Assembly (NCBI RefSeq): GCF_030406325.1 | Contig: NZ_JAUEQY010000028.1 | Location: forward strand, 1-64,000 | Source of the DNA: Actinomadura sp. DC4 | GTDB taxonomy: Bacteria; Actinomycetota; Actinomycetes; Streptosporangiales; Streptosporangiaceae | Reading direction: 5' to 3' | DNA length: 64,000 nucleotides | Shown: one piece after another, positions 16,194 through 25,485 of the stretch | How the letters are laid out: each line of letters starts with the position of its first letter | Position numbering within the stretch: position 1 is the stretch's first letter | Position numbers and translations under genes: made by a program | Notes under the pieces: generated by a model | Told to the model about the DNA's origin: nothing | Databases searched by the model: none | The model's input: only the letters and a program-made list of their open reading frames with translations

Positions 16194-17726
16194 GTGACTG
16201 GGCGCAGGGCGCTGGACCTTGACTCGCCGGCGGTGAGCGAGCGGTTCCGGCTGTTCAACTTCACCCGCCGCGACGACCACGTCGCCTACCTCTGGGTGCT
16301 GCGGGCCATGGACCGGCTGCGCGCGGTGCACCACGTCCAGGTCGACAGCGACCAGGTCGCGGCGGCGCTCACCGAGCTGTCCGAGCTGTACGAGGACGTG
16401 CCCACCCTCGACGGCAACGTCCGCAGCCGCCTCGACGCGCTGCACGAGGACCGCGTGGTCCACCGCTTCGACGACGCCTCCCGCGCCGGCAACCTGGTCC
16501 GCTACCGCAACCGCCAGTCGGTCTACCAGTTCAGCGAGCTGGGCTACTGGGCCTACACCGCGGTCGAGGACCTCCTCGAGGCCCGCATCCAGGACGCCAA
16601 CCTGTCCCGCCTGGTCTTCTCCGACATCCTCGAGGACCTCAAGGCGCTCGCCGCGGCCAACCGCGCGGGCGAGACCGAGCAGGTCTACCGCCGGCTGTCC
16701 CGGCTCGACTCGGTGATGGTGGACATGGGGCGGCGCTCGGCGCAGTTCCACGTGACCCTGGGGGAGATCGTCCGTTCCACCGACACCTCGCCGGACCTCT
16801 TCCTGCGTTACAAGAACGCCCTGCTCACGCACATGACCGACTTCATGGCCGAGCTCGACCGCTACCTCGCCCGGCTCGGCCGGGCGGTGCACGAGGTGGA
16901 GGACACCGGGCTGCCCGCCCTGCTCGCCCGCGCCGCCGAGGCCGACGAGCGGCCGTTCATGGCCTACGAGGAGCGGCTCGACGAGTGGGGGCGCCGCTGG
17001 ACCGCGCTGCGCGAGTGGTTCGCCGCCGACGTCGCGGGCGACGCGCGCGCGGGCGAGCTGCGCGCGGCGACCCGCACCGCGGTCTCCGGCGTGATCGCGC
17101 TGCTGCGCCAGATCACCGAGGCGCAGCGCGGCGGCGTCAACCGCGCCACCCAGCTCCGCCACCTGGCCGAATGGGTGTGGGGCGCGCCCGACACCGCCGC
17201 CGCGCACGCGCTCATGTCCGGGGCGTTCAACCTGCGCTCGGCCCGCCACCTCGGCGGCGCGCACGACGACGCCGAGCAGATCTCCGAGCGCGCCACCTGG
17301 TGGGACGCGCCCGGCGTCGAGCTGTCGATCAGCCTGTTCCGTACGGGCAAGGCGCCCACGACCGGGGTGCCGCAGCCCGTGCGCGCCAACGCGGGCGCGC
17401 GGGTCGAGCTGCGCCGCCGGCAGGCCGCCGAGCGGGCGGCCGAGCGCGAGGCGGCCGGGCGGCTGCTCGGCGACGGGCCCTACGACCGGGTCCTGGACGA
17501 GACCGAGACCCGGGTGCTGCTCAAGCTCCTCACCCGCGCCCTGGAGGCGCGCACGGTCGTCGCCGGCCGGATCGAGGCCGCCTCGGGCGCGAGCGACACG
17601 GTGATGATGCGCCTGTCGCCGTCCGCGACCGGCAGCACGGTCGCCACGACGCGGGGAGTGCTGCATCTGCCCGGCTTCGCCGTCGAGCTCGGGCCCGCCG
17701 CGCGGCGCGTCCGCGGGGCCTCCTGA
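16194..17726 (+). CDS. jetA: Wadjet subunit JetA (DUF2397, TIGR02677; MukF/MksF-like kleisin)
   Basis: The 510-residue protein matches the TIGR02677/DUF2397 family, the kleisin subunit of type I Wadjet. It begins with RLFNFTRRDDHVAYLWVLRAMDRL, the usual start of the family, followed by winged-helix and long helical parts. It would bridge the two heads of the JetC dimer and bind JetB. GTG at 16194 follows a GGGGGAGA ribosome site with 5 bases spacing. It is the first gene of a tightly overlapping operon: its stop TGA shares a base with the ATG of jetB (TGATG). Wadjet defends cells against small circular plasmids. Confidence 0.92.
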   Translation: MTGRRALDLDSPAVSERFRLFNFTRRDDHVAYLWVLRAMDRLRAVHHVQVDSDQVAAALTELSELYEDVPTLDGNVRSRLDALHEDRVVHRFDDASRAGNLVRYRNRQSVYQFSELGYWAYTAVEDLLEARIQDANLSRLVFSDILEDLKALAAANRAGETEQVYRRLSRLDSVMVDMGRRSAQFHVTLGEIVRSTDTSPDLFLRYKNALLTHMTDFMAELDRYLARLGRAVHEVEDTGLPALLARAAEADERPFMAYEERLDEWGRRWTALREWFAADVAGDARAGELRAATRTAVSGVIALLRQITEAQRGGVNRATQLRHLAEWVWGAPDTAAAHALMSGAFNLRSARHLGGAHDDAEQISERATWWDAPGVELSISLFRTGKAPTTGVPQPVRANAGARVELRRRQAAERAAEREAAGRLLGDGPYDRVLDETETRVLLKLLTRALEARTVVAGRIEAASGASDTVMMRLSPSATGSTVATTRGVLHLPGFAVELGPAARRVRGAS

Positions 17727-19093
17727 TGCGGCGCCCCCGCGCCGCCGCCGGAGTCGAGACCACCGACCTCGGCGCCTACCAGCACGCCGTACGCCGTGTG
17801 CTCACCTGCGACCTGATCACCGCGACCCGGCCGCGGCCCGGCGTGCTCGAACAGGTGCTCCGGTGGGCCGACGAGATGAGCCGCGACTTCCGCGAGCTGC
17901 TCGGTTACACGCTGATCGCCGACACCCGCCAGGTCCGCCTCGTACGGCGGCTCGACCGGCTCGACCCCACGCAGGGGCTGATGTTCGCCCGCAAGGGAAG
18001 ACCGTTCGACCAGCGGCGGATGGCCTACCTCTGCCTCGTGCTCGCCTCGTTCCAGCGGTCCCGCGTGGAGATCAGCCTGGCCGACCTCGTCCGCGTCTTC
18101 ACCCCGGCGGCCAACGCGATCGGCGGCCTCGGCTTCGACCCGACGGTGAGCGCCCACAAGGCGGCGGTCGTGGACGTCCTCGGCTGGCTGGTCGACCGGG
18201 GCGCCCTGCGGCTGTCCGACGGGTCGCTGGAGGCGTGGGCGCGCGACAGCGAGCACGGCGACGCGCTCTACGACATCGACCACGACATCTGCACCGTGCT
18301 GTTCAAGCCCGCCCGGCCCGTGCAGCACCTCACCAGCGCGGCCGGCCTGCTCGACGACCCGCTGTCGCGCGTCGACGGGGCGGTCCACCCCCAAGCCGTG
18401 GCCCAGCGGGCGCGGCGGCTGCTGACCGAGCAGCCCGTCGTCTACTACGCCGACGTGGAGCCCGCCGTCGCCGACCTGCTGCGGCGGCCCGGACTGGCCG
18501 AGGACCTCGCGCGGTTCACCGGCCTCGTCGTCGAGCGCCGCGCGGAGGGCGTCATGCTGGCGGACGCGGGCGGGCTCTTCACCGACCGGCCGTTCCCCGG
18601 GCGCGGCGGGGCGATCAACCGTACGGCGGGCCTGCTGCTGGCCAAGATGGCCGACCTGCTGGAGGAGCCGGGGCACGAGCCGGTGCTCATCGAGACGCCG
18701 CGCCACACCGACGACCACGCCGAGCTCGTGGCGCGGATCGACTCCGGCCTGCCCGTCGCCGGGGTCGTACAGGAGCTCGCGTGGACGCCGCCGGAGGTCA
18801 CCGACACGGCCGCCACGTCCCCGGCCACCGCTCCGCTGGTCGAGTGGAGCCGGCTCGACACGATGATCGACGAGCTGTTCGAGGAGTTCGGCGCGGCCTC
18901 CTTCACCAGCGCGTGGCAGCAGGACCCGCGGGGGCTGCTGGCCGCCGCGGTGACGTTCCTCGCCGAGCTGAGCCTGCTGCGGCCGGTCCCCGGCGGCGTC
19001 CTCGTGCTGCCCGCGGCGGTGCGCTACCGCAACATCACGCTGGCCCTCGCCGACAGCGCCCAGCTGTCTCTGTCCGGAGGAGAGACGTCATGA
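17726..19093 (+). CDS. jetB: Wadjet subunit JetB (DUF2398, TIGR02678; MukE/MksE-like)
   Basis: The 455-residue protein belongs to TIGR02678/DUF2398, the KITE-type winged-helix partner of JetA. Typical features are the N-terminal AYQHAVRRVLTCDLIT, followed by RQVRLVRRLDRL and GRPFDQRRMAYLCLVLA. It would sit on the JetA kleisin and regulate the JetC ATPase. Its start overlaps the jetA stop as TGATG and its stop overlaps the jetC start as ATGA, so the three genes are translationally coupled. There is no membrane segment or signal, as expected for a cytoplasmic complex. Confidence 0.92.
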   Translation: MRRPRAAAGVETTDLGAYQHAVRRVLTCDLITATRPRPGVLEQVLRWADEMSRDFRELLGYTLIADTRQVRLVRRLDRLDPTQGLMFARKGRPFDQRRMAYLCLVLASFQRSRVEISLADLVRVFTPAANAIGGLGFDPTVSAHKAAVVDVLGWLVDRGALRLSDGSLEAWARDSEHGDALYDIDHDICTVLFKPARPVQHLTSAAGLLDDPLSRVDGAVHPQAVAQRARRLLTEQPVVYYADVEPAVADLLRRPGLAEDLARFTGLVVERRAEGVMLADAGGLFTDRPFPGRGGAINRTAGLLLAKMADLLEEPGHEPVLIETPRHTDDHAELVARIDSGLPVAGVVQELAWTPPEVTDTAATSPATAPLVEWSRLDTMIDELFEEFGAASFTSAWQQDPRGLLAAAVTFLAELSLLRPVPGGVLVLPAAVRYRNITLALADSAQLSLSGGETS

Positions 19094-22000
19094 CGGCACG
19101 GTTCCGGCCCTCACGCGCGGGCGTGATCAACGTCTGGGACTACGCCGACGAGGAGTTCGTCTTCGCCGACGGGCGGCTCGTGCTGCGCGGTCACAACGGC
19201 TCGGGCAAGACCAAGGCGCTGGAGGTGCTGTTCCCGTTCGTGTTCGACGGGGTGGCCGACGCGCGGCGCCTCGACCCGTTCAGCGGCGACAACCGGACGA
19301 TGAAGTCCAACCTGCTCTACCGCGGGCAGGAGGCCGAGTACGGCTACGTCTGGATGGAGTTCGCCGACGGCGAGGGCGAGACGGTGACCCTGGTCATCGG
19401 CCTGCGCGCCCACCGCAATCGCGACGGCGTACGCTCCTCCTTCTTCGTCACCGGAAAGCGCGTCGGCGTCGACTTCGGCCTGCTGGGGCCCGACTCGCGG
19501 CCGCTCACGGACCGGCAGCTGCGGGAGGTCCTCGAGCCCGGCGCGGCGTACAAGACGGCCACCGAATACCGCGACGCCGTCGACGCGCGCCTGTTCGGCC
19601 TCGGCCGGGAGCGCTACACGCAGCTCCTGGACCTGCTCCTGGCGCTGCGCCGGCCCCTGCTGGCCAAGGACCTCGACCCGGGCAAGGTCTCCGACACGCT
19701 CACCGCGGGCCTGAGCCCGGTCGATGAGGACCTGGTCGACCAGGCCGCCCGCGACTTCGAGAACCTCGCCGCCGTACAACGGCTGTTCGACGACCTGACC
19801 GCGGCGGACGGCGCCGTCACCGCGTTCATGGCCGACTACACGACCTACCTCCAGGTGCACGCCAAGGCCAAGCTGGACCGGGTCCAGGCGGGACTCGACG
19901 GCGCCACCGGGCACGCTCATGCGATCGCCGAGGCCCTGGCCGAGGTGGCGCGCGCCGGGCGGGCCCGCGACCGCGCGGCCGCCGCGAGAGACGCCGCCGA
20001 GGCCGAGCGCACCACCCTCGGCGCGCGCCTGACCGCGCTCAAGAGCCACGACGCCTACCGCAAGCAGGGCGACCTCGACCGCATGCGCACCCAGATCGCC
20101 GCCACCGAGGCGGAGATCGTCAAGGAGCGCGCCCGGCTCGCCCGCGCCGGCGAGGGACTGCGGCAGCTCACGCGCGAGGCGGACGAGGCCGAGAAGCGCA
20201 GAGAGTCCGCGCGGGCCGACGCCGGCCGCTGGGCGGCCGCCCTGGAGGACGCCGCCGAGCGCGCCGGCATCACCTCCGACGGCGACGGCCCCGCCGACAC
20301 GGGCGAGGACCTGCTCGTCGCGGCGAACGCGCGCGGCACCGCGCGGCGCGACGACGTCGCCCACGTGCGCACCCATCTGACGCAGGTCGGCACGGCCGAG
20401 ACCGACCGCGCCCGCGCCGAGGGGACGCTGGCCGAGGCCGGCGAGAAGCTGCGCGCGCGGGAGGCCTCCTGCGCGGAGGCCGACGAGCACCTCGCGTCCG
20501 TACGCCGCGCGGCGGCCGAGAGCCTGGCGGCCTGGGCCACGCGGTGGCCCGAGGTCGCCGAGCCGGCCGGCGTCTCGGCGCTCGCCGCCGCCCTCGACCG
20601 GATCGGGGAGGCCGACGCGCCGAGCCTGCTCGAGGTCTTCGCCGAACGCTCCGACGACCGGCGTCTCGCGCTCGCCTCCCACCGGCAGTCGCTCGCCGGC
20701 ACACGCGAACGGCTGGGCGCGGAGCTGTCGGCCGCCCGCGCGGCGCGCGCGGCGGTCGAGGCCGAGCGGGACGACGCGCCGCAGGCCGGAGACCTGCGCA
20801 CCGCCGACCGTACGGACCGGCCCGGCGCCCCGCTGTGGCGGCTCGTGCGCTTCGCCGACGGCGTCGGCGACGAGCGAGCGGCGGGCATCGAGGGCGCCCT
20901 GTACGGCGCGGGCATGCTGACCGCCTGGATCCATCCCGACCCGTCTTTGACGTCGGCGGCGGTGGAGGCGGGGGAGTCCGACGGTTATCTCGTGCCGGCC
21001 TCGGAGCCCGCGGGCCGTACGCTCGCCGACGTCCTGGTCCCCGAGGAGCAGGACCTCGTCCCGGCCGCGGCGATCGCGGCGGTACTGCGCTCGGTCGCTC
21101 TCGTCGACGCCCCCGCCCTGTTCGAGAGTGTCCCGGCCGTCACGGACAAGGCGCAGTTCAGCCACGGGGTGCACGTGGGCGCGCGGCCGAAGCCTGCGCC
21201 GGAGTTCATCGGCGCGACCAACCGGTCGAACCGCCGCCGGGCGAGGCTGGCCGCCTACGACGAGTCCATCGCCAAGCTGGAGTCGGAGGACGCGGAGGCC
21301 GCCGCCGAGCTGTCCCGGCTGGAGACGCTGCTGGCCGGCTTCAAGCGCGCCCAGCGTGAGCTGCCCGCCGCCGGGCCGCTCATCGGCGCGGTCAAGCGCG
21401 TCGCGGACCACGCGATCCTGCTGACCGTCGCCCGTACGACCGAGGCGGAGGCGCGCAAGACCTTGGAGGGCGCCTCGGCCGAGGTCGACGCGCGCCGCCG
21501 CCGCCTCCGCCAGGCGGCGGCCGAACGCGGCATGCCCGCGACGGCCGACGCCGTCGACACGGTGGCCCAGGCCGTGGAGGACTTCGCCGCGGCGGCGGGC
21601 CGGCTGGACGCCACGCGGCAGAACGCCACGTTCCTGGACAACGACGTCGAGGGCCGCCGCGCGCACCTCGAACGCCTCCGCGTCGAACAGGCCGAGGACG
21701 CCGAGACGCTGTCCGCGAAGGAGAAGACGCACGGCGCGGCCGTCGAGGAGCTGGCCGAACGCGAACGAGCGCTGGACGCGCCGCTGAAGGAGGTCCTCGC
21801 GCAGATCTCGGAGATCGAGAAGCTGATCGAGACGGCGGATGGGGAGTTCTCGAAACAGCAGACGGAGGCGGCGCGCGAGGACCGTGTCCTGGTCAACGCC
21901 GAGGCGGACCTCCGCAACGGCCGCAAGCTGGTCGCGGAGGCGATGAGCGGCCTGTTCGAACAGGCGTCGTCGTTCGCCCCGTACACCCACCGCGACCTGC

Positions 22001-23331
22001 GCGTCCTGCTGGGCGTGAAGGACACCCGCCCCTGGCCCGCCGACGCGACCTGGGCCCCCGACCGCGCGGGCCAGGCCGTCGTCGACGCGTTGTCCGCCGC
22101 CACGACCCCCGCCGCCGCGCCCGCCACCGCTGGGTCCGGTCCGGTGGATCCGGCGGCGGCGGTGCGGGGAGCGTTGCCGGACGGGGTGTTCGCGCTGCTG
22201 GAGGCGTTCCGCGCCGAGGTCGGGGGCGGGCGCCCGGTCGCGGAGAGCACGCTCAAGAGCGCCGCCGGGCGGATGTCGGACGCGCTGCGCACCTTCGGCG
22301 ACGCGCTGGCCTCCTGCGAGGCCGACTACCGGCTCGACTACGACCCGACCGGCGTCGTGATGGTCTTCGTCATCGACGAGGACGGCCGCAACCCGGTCGC
22401 GGTCTTCTCCCGCCGTGTCGCCGAGCGGGCCAGGGAGCAGGGCGTCCTGCTGGAGGACCGAGAGCGCACCGTCCTGGAGGACGAACTGCTCACCGGCCTG
22501 GCCCAGCAGATCCACGGCCGCGTCCTGGCCGCGCGCGACCTCGTACGCGGGATGAACACCGACACGCGGTCCCGCCCGATGTCCTCGGGCACCGCGATCG
22601 GCATCAGGTGGGCCCACTCGGACAAGATCGACGAGAGGCAGCGTGCGATCTCACGCCTGCTGGCCCGCGACGCGCAGAGCCTGGGCCCCTCCGGCCTGAC
22701 CCAGCTCCGCGGCGGCCTGCGCGAGATGATCCGCGCCTACCGGGCCGACCACCCGCGGGCCACGTACAAGGAGGTCCTGGCGGAGGTCCTGGACTACCGC
22801 ACCTGGCACACGTTCGAGCTGCTGCTCGTGGTCCCAGGCGAGACCGAGGTACGCCTGACGCGGGCCCGCCACTCGGTGATGTCGGGCGGCGAGAAGTCCG
22901 CCGCGATCCACCTGCCGCTGTTCGCCGCCGCCAACGCGTTGTACTCCTCGGCGAACCCGGACTGCCCCCGCATGATCGCGCTGGACGAGGCGTTCGCCGG
23001 CATCGACGACAAGTACAAGCCGGACCTGCTGGGCCTGACCGTGAAGTTCGACCTGGACCTGTTCATGACCGGCCACGACCTGTGGGTCCACTACGACACG
23101 GTCCCGATGGCCGCCCACTACGACATGCACCACGACAAGACCGCCCACGCGGTCTCGGCGATGCTCGTCCTGTGGGACGGCGTGCAGCTGCTCGACGCCG
23201 CGGCCGGCTTCGCGGGCAACGACGAACTCGCCGAAGAACTCCTCGGCGTCAAACCCAGCCGCCACGCACCACTCGTCGCCGAGAACACCCTCCTGACCCT
23301 CGAGGACGACGAGGAGGAACCCGAGGCCTGA
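19090..23331 (+). CDS. jetC: Wadjet SMC-like ATPase JetC (TIGR02680; MukB/MksB-like)
   Basis: The 1413-residue protein is the SMC motor of type I Wadjet. Head parts are split between the ends: Walker A GHNGSGKT at residues 34-41, ABC signature MSGGEK near 1265 and Walker B IALDEAFAG with Asp1299-Glu1300. Between them lie two long Ala/Glu/Arg-rich coiled-coil arms (about 260-640 and 700-980) around a hinge region. Length and motif order are complete, so the gene appears functional. Its TGA overlaps an ATG at 23331 (TGATG), the place where jetD should begin, but no JetD follows. The complex would extrude DNA loops and sense small circles. Confidence 0.93.
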   Translation: MTARFRPSRAGVINVWDYADEEFVFADGRLVLRGHNGSGKTKALEVLFPFVFDGVADARRLDPFSGDNRTMKSNLLYRGQEAEYGYVWMEFADGEGETVTLVIGLRAHRNRDGVRSSFFVTGKRVGVDFGLLGPDSRPLTDRQLREVLEPGAAYKTATEYRDAVDARLFGLGRERYTQLLDLLLALRRPLLAKDLDPGKVSDTLTAGLSPVDEDLVDQAARDFENLAAVQRLFDDLTAADGAVTAFMADYTTYLQVHAKAKLDRVQAGLDGATGHAHAIAEALAEVARAGRARDRAAAARDAAEAERTTLGARLTALKSHDAYRKQGDLDRMRTQIAATEAEIVKERARLARAGEGLRQLTREADEAEKRRESARADAGRWAAALEDAAERAGITSDGDGPADTGEDLLVAANARGTARRDDVAHVRTHLTQVGTAETDRARAEGTLAEAGEKLRAREASCAEADEHLASVRRAAAESLAAWATRWPEVAEPAGVSALAAALDRIGEADAPSLLEVFAERSDDRRLALASHRQSLAGTRERLGAELSAARAARAAVEAERDDAPQAGDLRTADRTDRPGAPLWRLVRFADGVGDERAAGIEGALYGAGMLTAWIHPDPSLTSAAVEAGESDGYLVPASEPAGRTLADVLVPEEQDLVPAAAIAAVLRSVALVDAPALFESVPAVTDKAQFSHGVHVGARPKPAPEFIGATNRSNRRRARLAAYDESIAKLESEDAEAAAELSRLETLLAGFKRAQRELPAAGPLIGAVKRVADHAILLTVARTTEAEARKTLEGASAEVDARRRRLRQAAAERGMPATADAVDTVAQAVEDFAAAAGRLDATRQNATFLDNDVEGRRAHLERLRVEQAEDAETLSAKEKTHGAAVEELAERERALDAPLKEVLAQISEIEKLIETADGEFSKQQTEAAREDRVLVNAEADLRNGRKLVAEAMSGLFEQASSFAPYTHRDLRVLLGVKDTRPWPADATWAPDRAGQAVVDALSAATTPAAAPATAGSGPVDPAAAVRGALPDGVFALLEAFRAEVGGGRPVAESTLKSAAGRMSDALRTFGDALASCEADYRLDYDPTGVVMVFVIDEDGRNPVAVFSRRVAERAREQGVLLEDRERTVLEDELLTGLAQQIHGRVLAARDLVRGMNTDTRSRPMSSGTAIGIRWAHSDKIDERQRAISRLLARDAQSLGPSGLTQLRGGLREMIRAYRADHPRATYKEVLAEVLDYRTWHTFELLLVVPGETEVRLTRARHSVMSGGEKSAAIHLPLFAAANALYSSANPDCPRMIALDEAFAGIDDKYKPDLLGLTVKFDLDLFMTGHDLWVHYDTVPMAAHYDMHHDKTAHAVSAMLVLWDGVQLLDAAAGFAGNDELAEELLGVKPSRHAPLVAENTLLTLEDDEEEPEA

Positions 23332-23485
23332 TGGCCGCCATCGCGGCCCCGCGATTACGCACGGCGGCCGGCGAAGGCCAGAAGCTCTCTCGAACGGACC
23401 GGCGGAGACCTGTCCCGCTCGGTGACATCCAGAAACCGGATGCCGCGCCGCGGGCGAGTTCGACCCGTCCTGACCGCCCGCCGGC
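23331..23485 (+). other. Site of the missing jetD; possible 5' remnant
   Basis: An ATG overlaps the jetC stop (TGATG) exactly like the jetA/jetB junction. It opens a frame of 70 codons (to 23543) beginning MAAIAAPRLRTAAGEG, which ends inside the converging mrpD gene. The first residues faintly recall the RLR start of TIGR02679-type proteins, but the rest shows no toprim or other nuclease motif. The stretch is therefore either non-coding or the 5' leftover of a deleted jetD. The similarity is too short to be decisive. Confidence 0.35.
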
Positions 23486-25144
23486 TCACGTGAACAGCAG
23501 GACGCCGAACGCCGCCACACCCGCGACCAGCCATGCGACATAGTCGCCGATGTGGCCCGAGTGCAGCCGGTGCAGCCGGGCCGCGCGCGGTACGCGGCCC
23601 CGCAGGCTCACCACCGCGACGCCGAAGGCCAGCACCACCGCCAGCACGCCCGACAGCACCCCGGACGAGCTCCACGGCGTCGGAGCAGGCCCCTCCAGGT
23701 GCGTGTACGACGCGACCGCGTGCCCGACGACCTCCCCCGGCAGCAGGCCCACCAGGACTCCGGCCAGTGCCAGGACGGCTCCCGGAGCGACCATCGTCCA
23801 CGGCAGCCGGGACAGCTTGAAGCGCGTCTCCGCCTCCTCTCGCGCACCGGAGTCGGCGGACGATCCCGTGCCCGCGCCACGGAACACCCGCAGCCACACC
23901 CGCAGGACCGCGCCCGCGGTCAGGGCCGACGCGGTGACCGCCAGGGCCGTCAGCCACCAGCCGCCCGCCTCCTCCATGACCGCCTTGCCCGCCCACGTCC
24001 CGTACGGCGGCAGGCCCGCCAGCCCGAGCCCGCCCAGGAGGAAGATCGTCCCGGCCACCGGCATCGACCGGCCCCGGCCGTGCAGGTCGTGCTCGTCCAC
24101 GGTCTCGAAGCGGTTCAGCAGCAGGCCCGCGCCCGCGAACAGTGCCGCCTTCACGCCCGCGTGGCCCAGGAAGTACGTCGCCGCTCCGGCCAGCGCGTCC
24201 TTGTCCAGCAGGCCGACGCCGACGAGCAGCAGCCCGACGTGACTGATCGTGGAGTACGCCAGCAGCCGCTTGATGTGCCGCTGCAGCACGCACATCACCC
24301 CGCCGAGCAGCGCGGCGGCGGATCCGAAGACGAGCAGCGCCGTCCGTACCTCCGAGGCCGGGATCGCGTGCGCGAAGCTCAGCACGTACGTGCGCAGGAC
24401 GGCGAAGACCCCGAGCTCGACCATCACGCCGGAGAACAGCATGCACACGGGCGTCGGAGCCACCGCGTGCGCGTCGGCCAGCCAGAAGTGGAACGGCACC
24501 GCCGCCGCCTTGACCAGGAAACCGGTGCAGATGAACGCGAACGCGAGCGTCACCAGCGCGTCGTCCCGTACCAGGCTCTTCCCGATCGCCGTGAAACCGA
24601 GCTGTCCCGTACGGGCGTAGACCAGCGCGATCCCGGTCAGGGTGAAGTACGCGCCGAGGGAGTTGACGATGCCGAAGTTCAGCGCCCCGTGCACGGTGTC
24701 CGGCTCCTCGGACTTGTAGCCGGTCAACGCGTACGCGACCACGCTCATCAGCTCGAAGAAGACGAACGCGTCGAACAGGTCGCCGGTCAGCACGAACGCG
24801 CACATCGCCCCGGTGAACAGCAGCATCAGCGCGTGGAAGATCGCCTGGACCTCGGCGAAGTAGCGCCACGACACGATCAGCGAGGCGAGCGCCACGGCCG
24901 CGACCGTCAGCGCGAGACCGAGGCTGAGCGGCGACGCCTCCAGCGCGATGCCGACGCCCTCGTGCCATCCGCCCAGCCAGACGGTGGTCCCGCCGGAGGC
25001 CAGGACGACGCCGAGCAGGACGATCAGCGCGGCGACCGTGAGCGTGGCCAGCGCGTCGACCGCGACGCGCGGCAGCCACCGCCCGGTCCCGGCGAGCAGC
25101 GTGGCCACGAGGAACGGCAGCCCGACCGCGATCTGCAGGATCAT
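23486..25144 (-). CDS. mrpD: Mrp/Mnh antiporter subunit D
   Basis: The 552-residue protein belongs to the proton-translocating MrpD/NuoM/NuoN family (Proton_antipo_M). About 14 hydrophobic segments are visible. FFELMSVVAYALTGYK carries the conserved membrane Glu, and a Lys in the centre of the antiporter domain is present (FLVKAAAVPFHFWLADAH). It is the last gene of the seven-gene operon and overlaps mrpC by ATGA at 25141-25144. The complex exchanges cytoplasmic Na+ for H+ at the membrane. As no long MrpA is present, this is the only NuoL/M-type subunit in the operon. Confidence 0.92.
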   Translation of the reverse strand: MILQIAVGLPFLVATLLAGTGRWLPRVAVDALATLTVAALIVLLGVVLASGGTTVWLGGWHEGVGIALEASPLSLGLALTVAAVALASLIVSWRYFAEVQAIFHALMLLFTGAMCAFVLTGDLFDAFVFFELMSVVAYALTGYKSEEPDTVHGALNFGIVNSLGAYFTLTGIALVYARTGQLGFTAIGKSLVRDDALVTLAFAFICTGFLVKAAAVPFHFWLADAHAVAPTPVCMLFSGVMVELGVFAVLRTYVLSFAHAIPASEVRTALLVFGSAAALLGGVMCVLQRHIKRLLAYSTISHVGLLLVGVGLLDKDALAGAATYFLGHAGVKAALFAGAGLLLNRFETVDEHDLHGRGRSMPVAGTIFLLGGLGLAGLPPYGTWAGKAVMEEAGGWWLTALAVTASALTAGAVLRVWLRVFRGAGTGSSADSGAREEAETRFKLSRLPWTMVAPGAVLALAGVLVGLLPGEVVGHAVASYTHLEGPAPTPWSSSGVLSGVLAVVLAFGVAVVSLRGRVPRAARLHRLHSGHIGDYVAWLVAGVAAFGVLLFT

Positions 25145-25485
25145 GGTTCGAGGGACCGGAGCCGGTCCGGGTCGACCGTGCCACGCCGCTTGGCCACCTG
25201 TACGGTCAGGGCCAGCAGCAGCGCGGTCACCGTCGCGCCGACCACGATGTCGGTGAGCGTCAGCGCCTGCACGACCGGGTCGACCACGTCGCGGGTCGGC
25301 TTGACGTCGGAGAAGACCGGCGCGGTCGCGTGACGCCGGTAGCCGATGGTCAGCAGCAGCACGTACGTCGCGGACTGCGCGACCGACAGGCACACCACGG
25401 CGTGGACGAGGTTGCGGCTGGTCACCAGCCCGTAGACGCCGATCAGCAGGATCCAGCCGGGGATCAGGTACGGCAGATGGCTCAC
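25141..25485 (-). CDS. mrpC: Mrp/Mnh antiporter subunit C (NuoK-like)
   Basis: The 114-residue product is a three-helix NuoK-type subunit. It starts with GTG at 25485, which overlaps the mrpB stop (GTGA), and its own TGA overlaps the mrpD start. Family marks are the helix GWILLIGVYGLVTSRNLVHAV and the later segment with DPVVQALTLTDIVVGATVTA, which is the classic MrpC/NuoK ending. It acts in the membrane next to MrpD. Confidence 0.92.
   Translation of the reverse strand: MSHLPYLIPGWILLIGVYGLVTSRNLVHAVVCLSVAQSATYVLLLTIGYRRHATAPVFSDVKPTRDVVDPVVQALTLTDIVVGATVTALLLALTVQVAKRRGTVDPDRLRSLEP

Noticed and set aside
19111-22617. Minus-strand open frame of 1168 codons opposite jetC
   Set aside because: It has no ribosome site or family feature, and jetC on the other strand holds clear SMC motifs.
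23331-23543. Considered as a short, functional JetD
   Set aside because: Seventy codons are too few and no toprim or winged-helix part is present; kept only as possible remnant.
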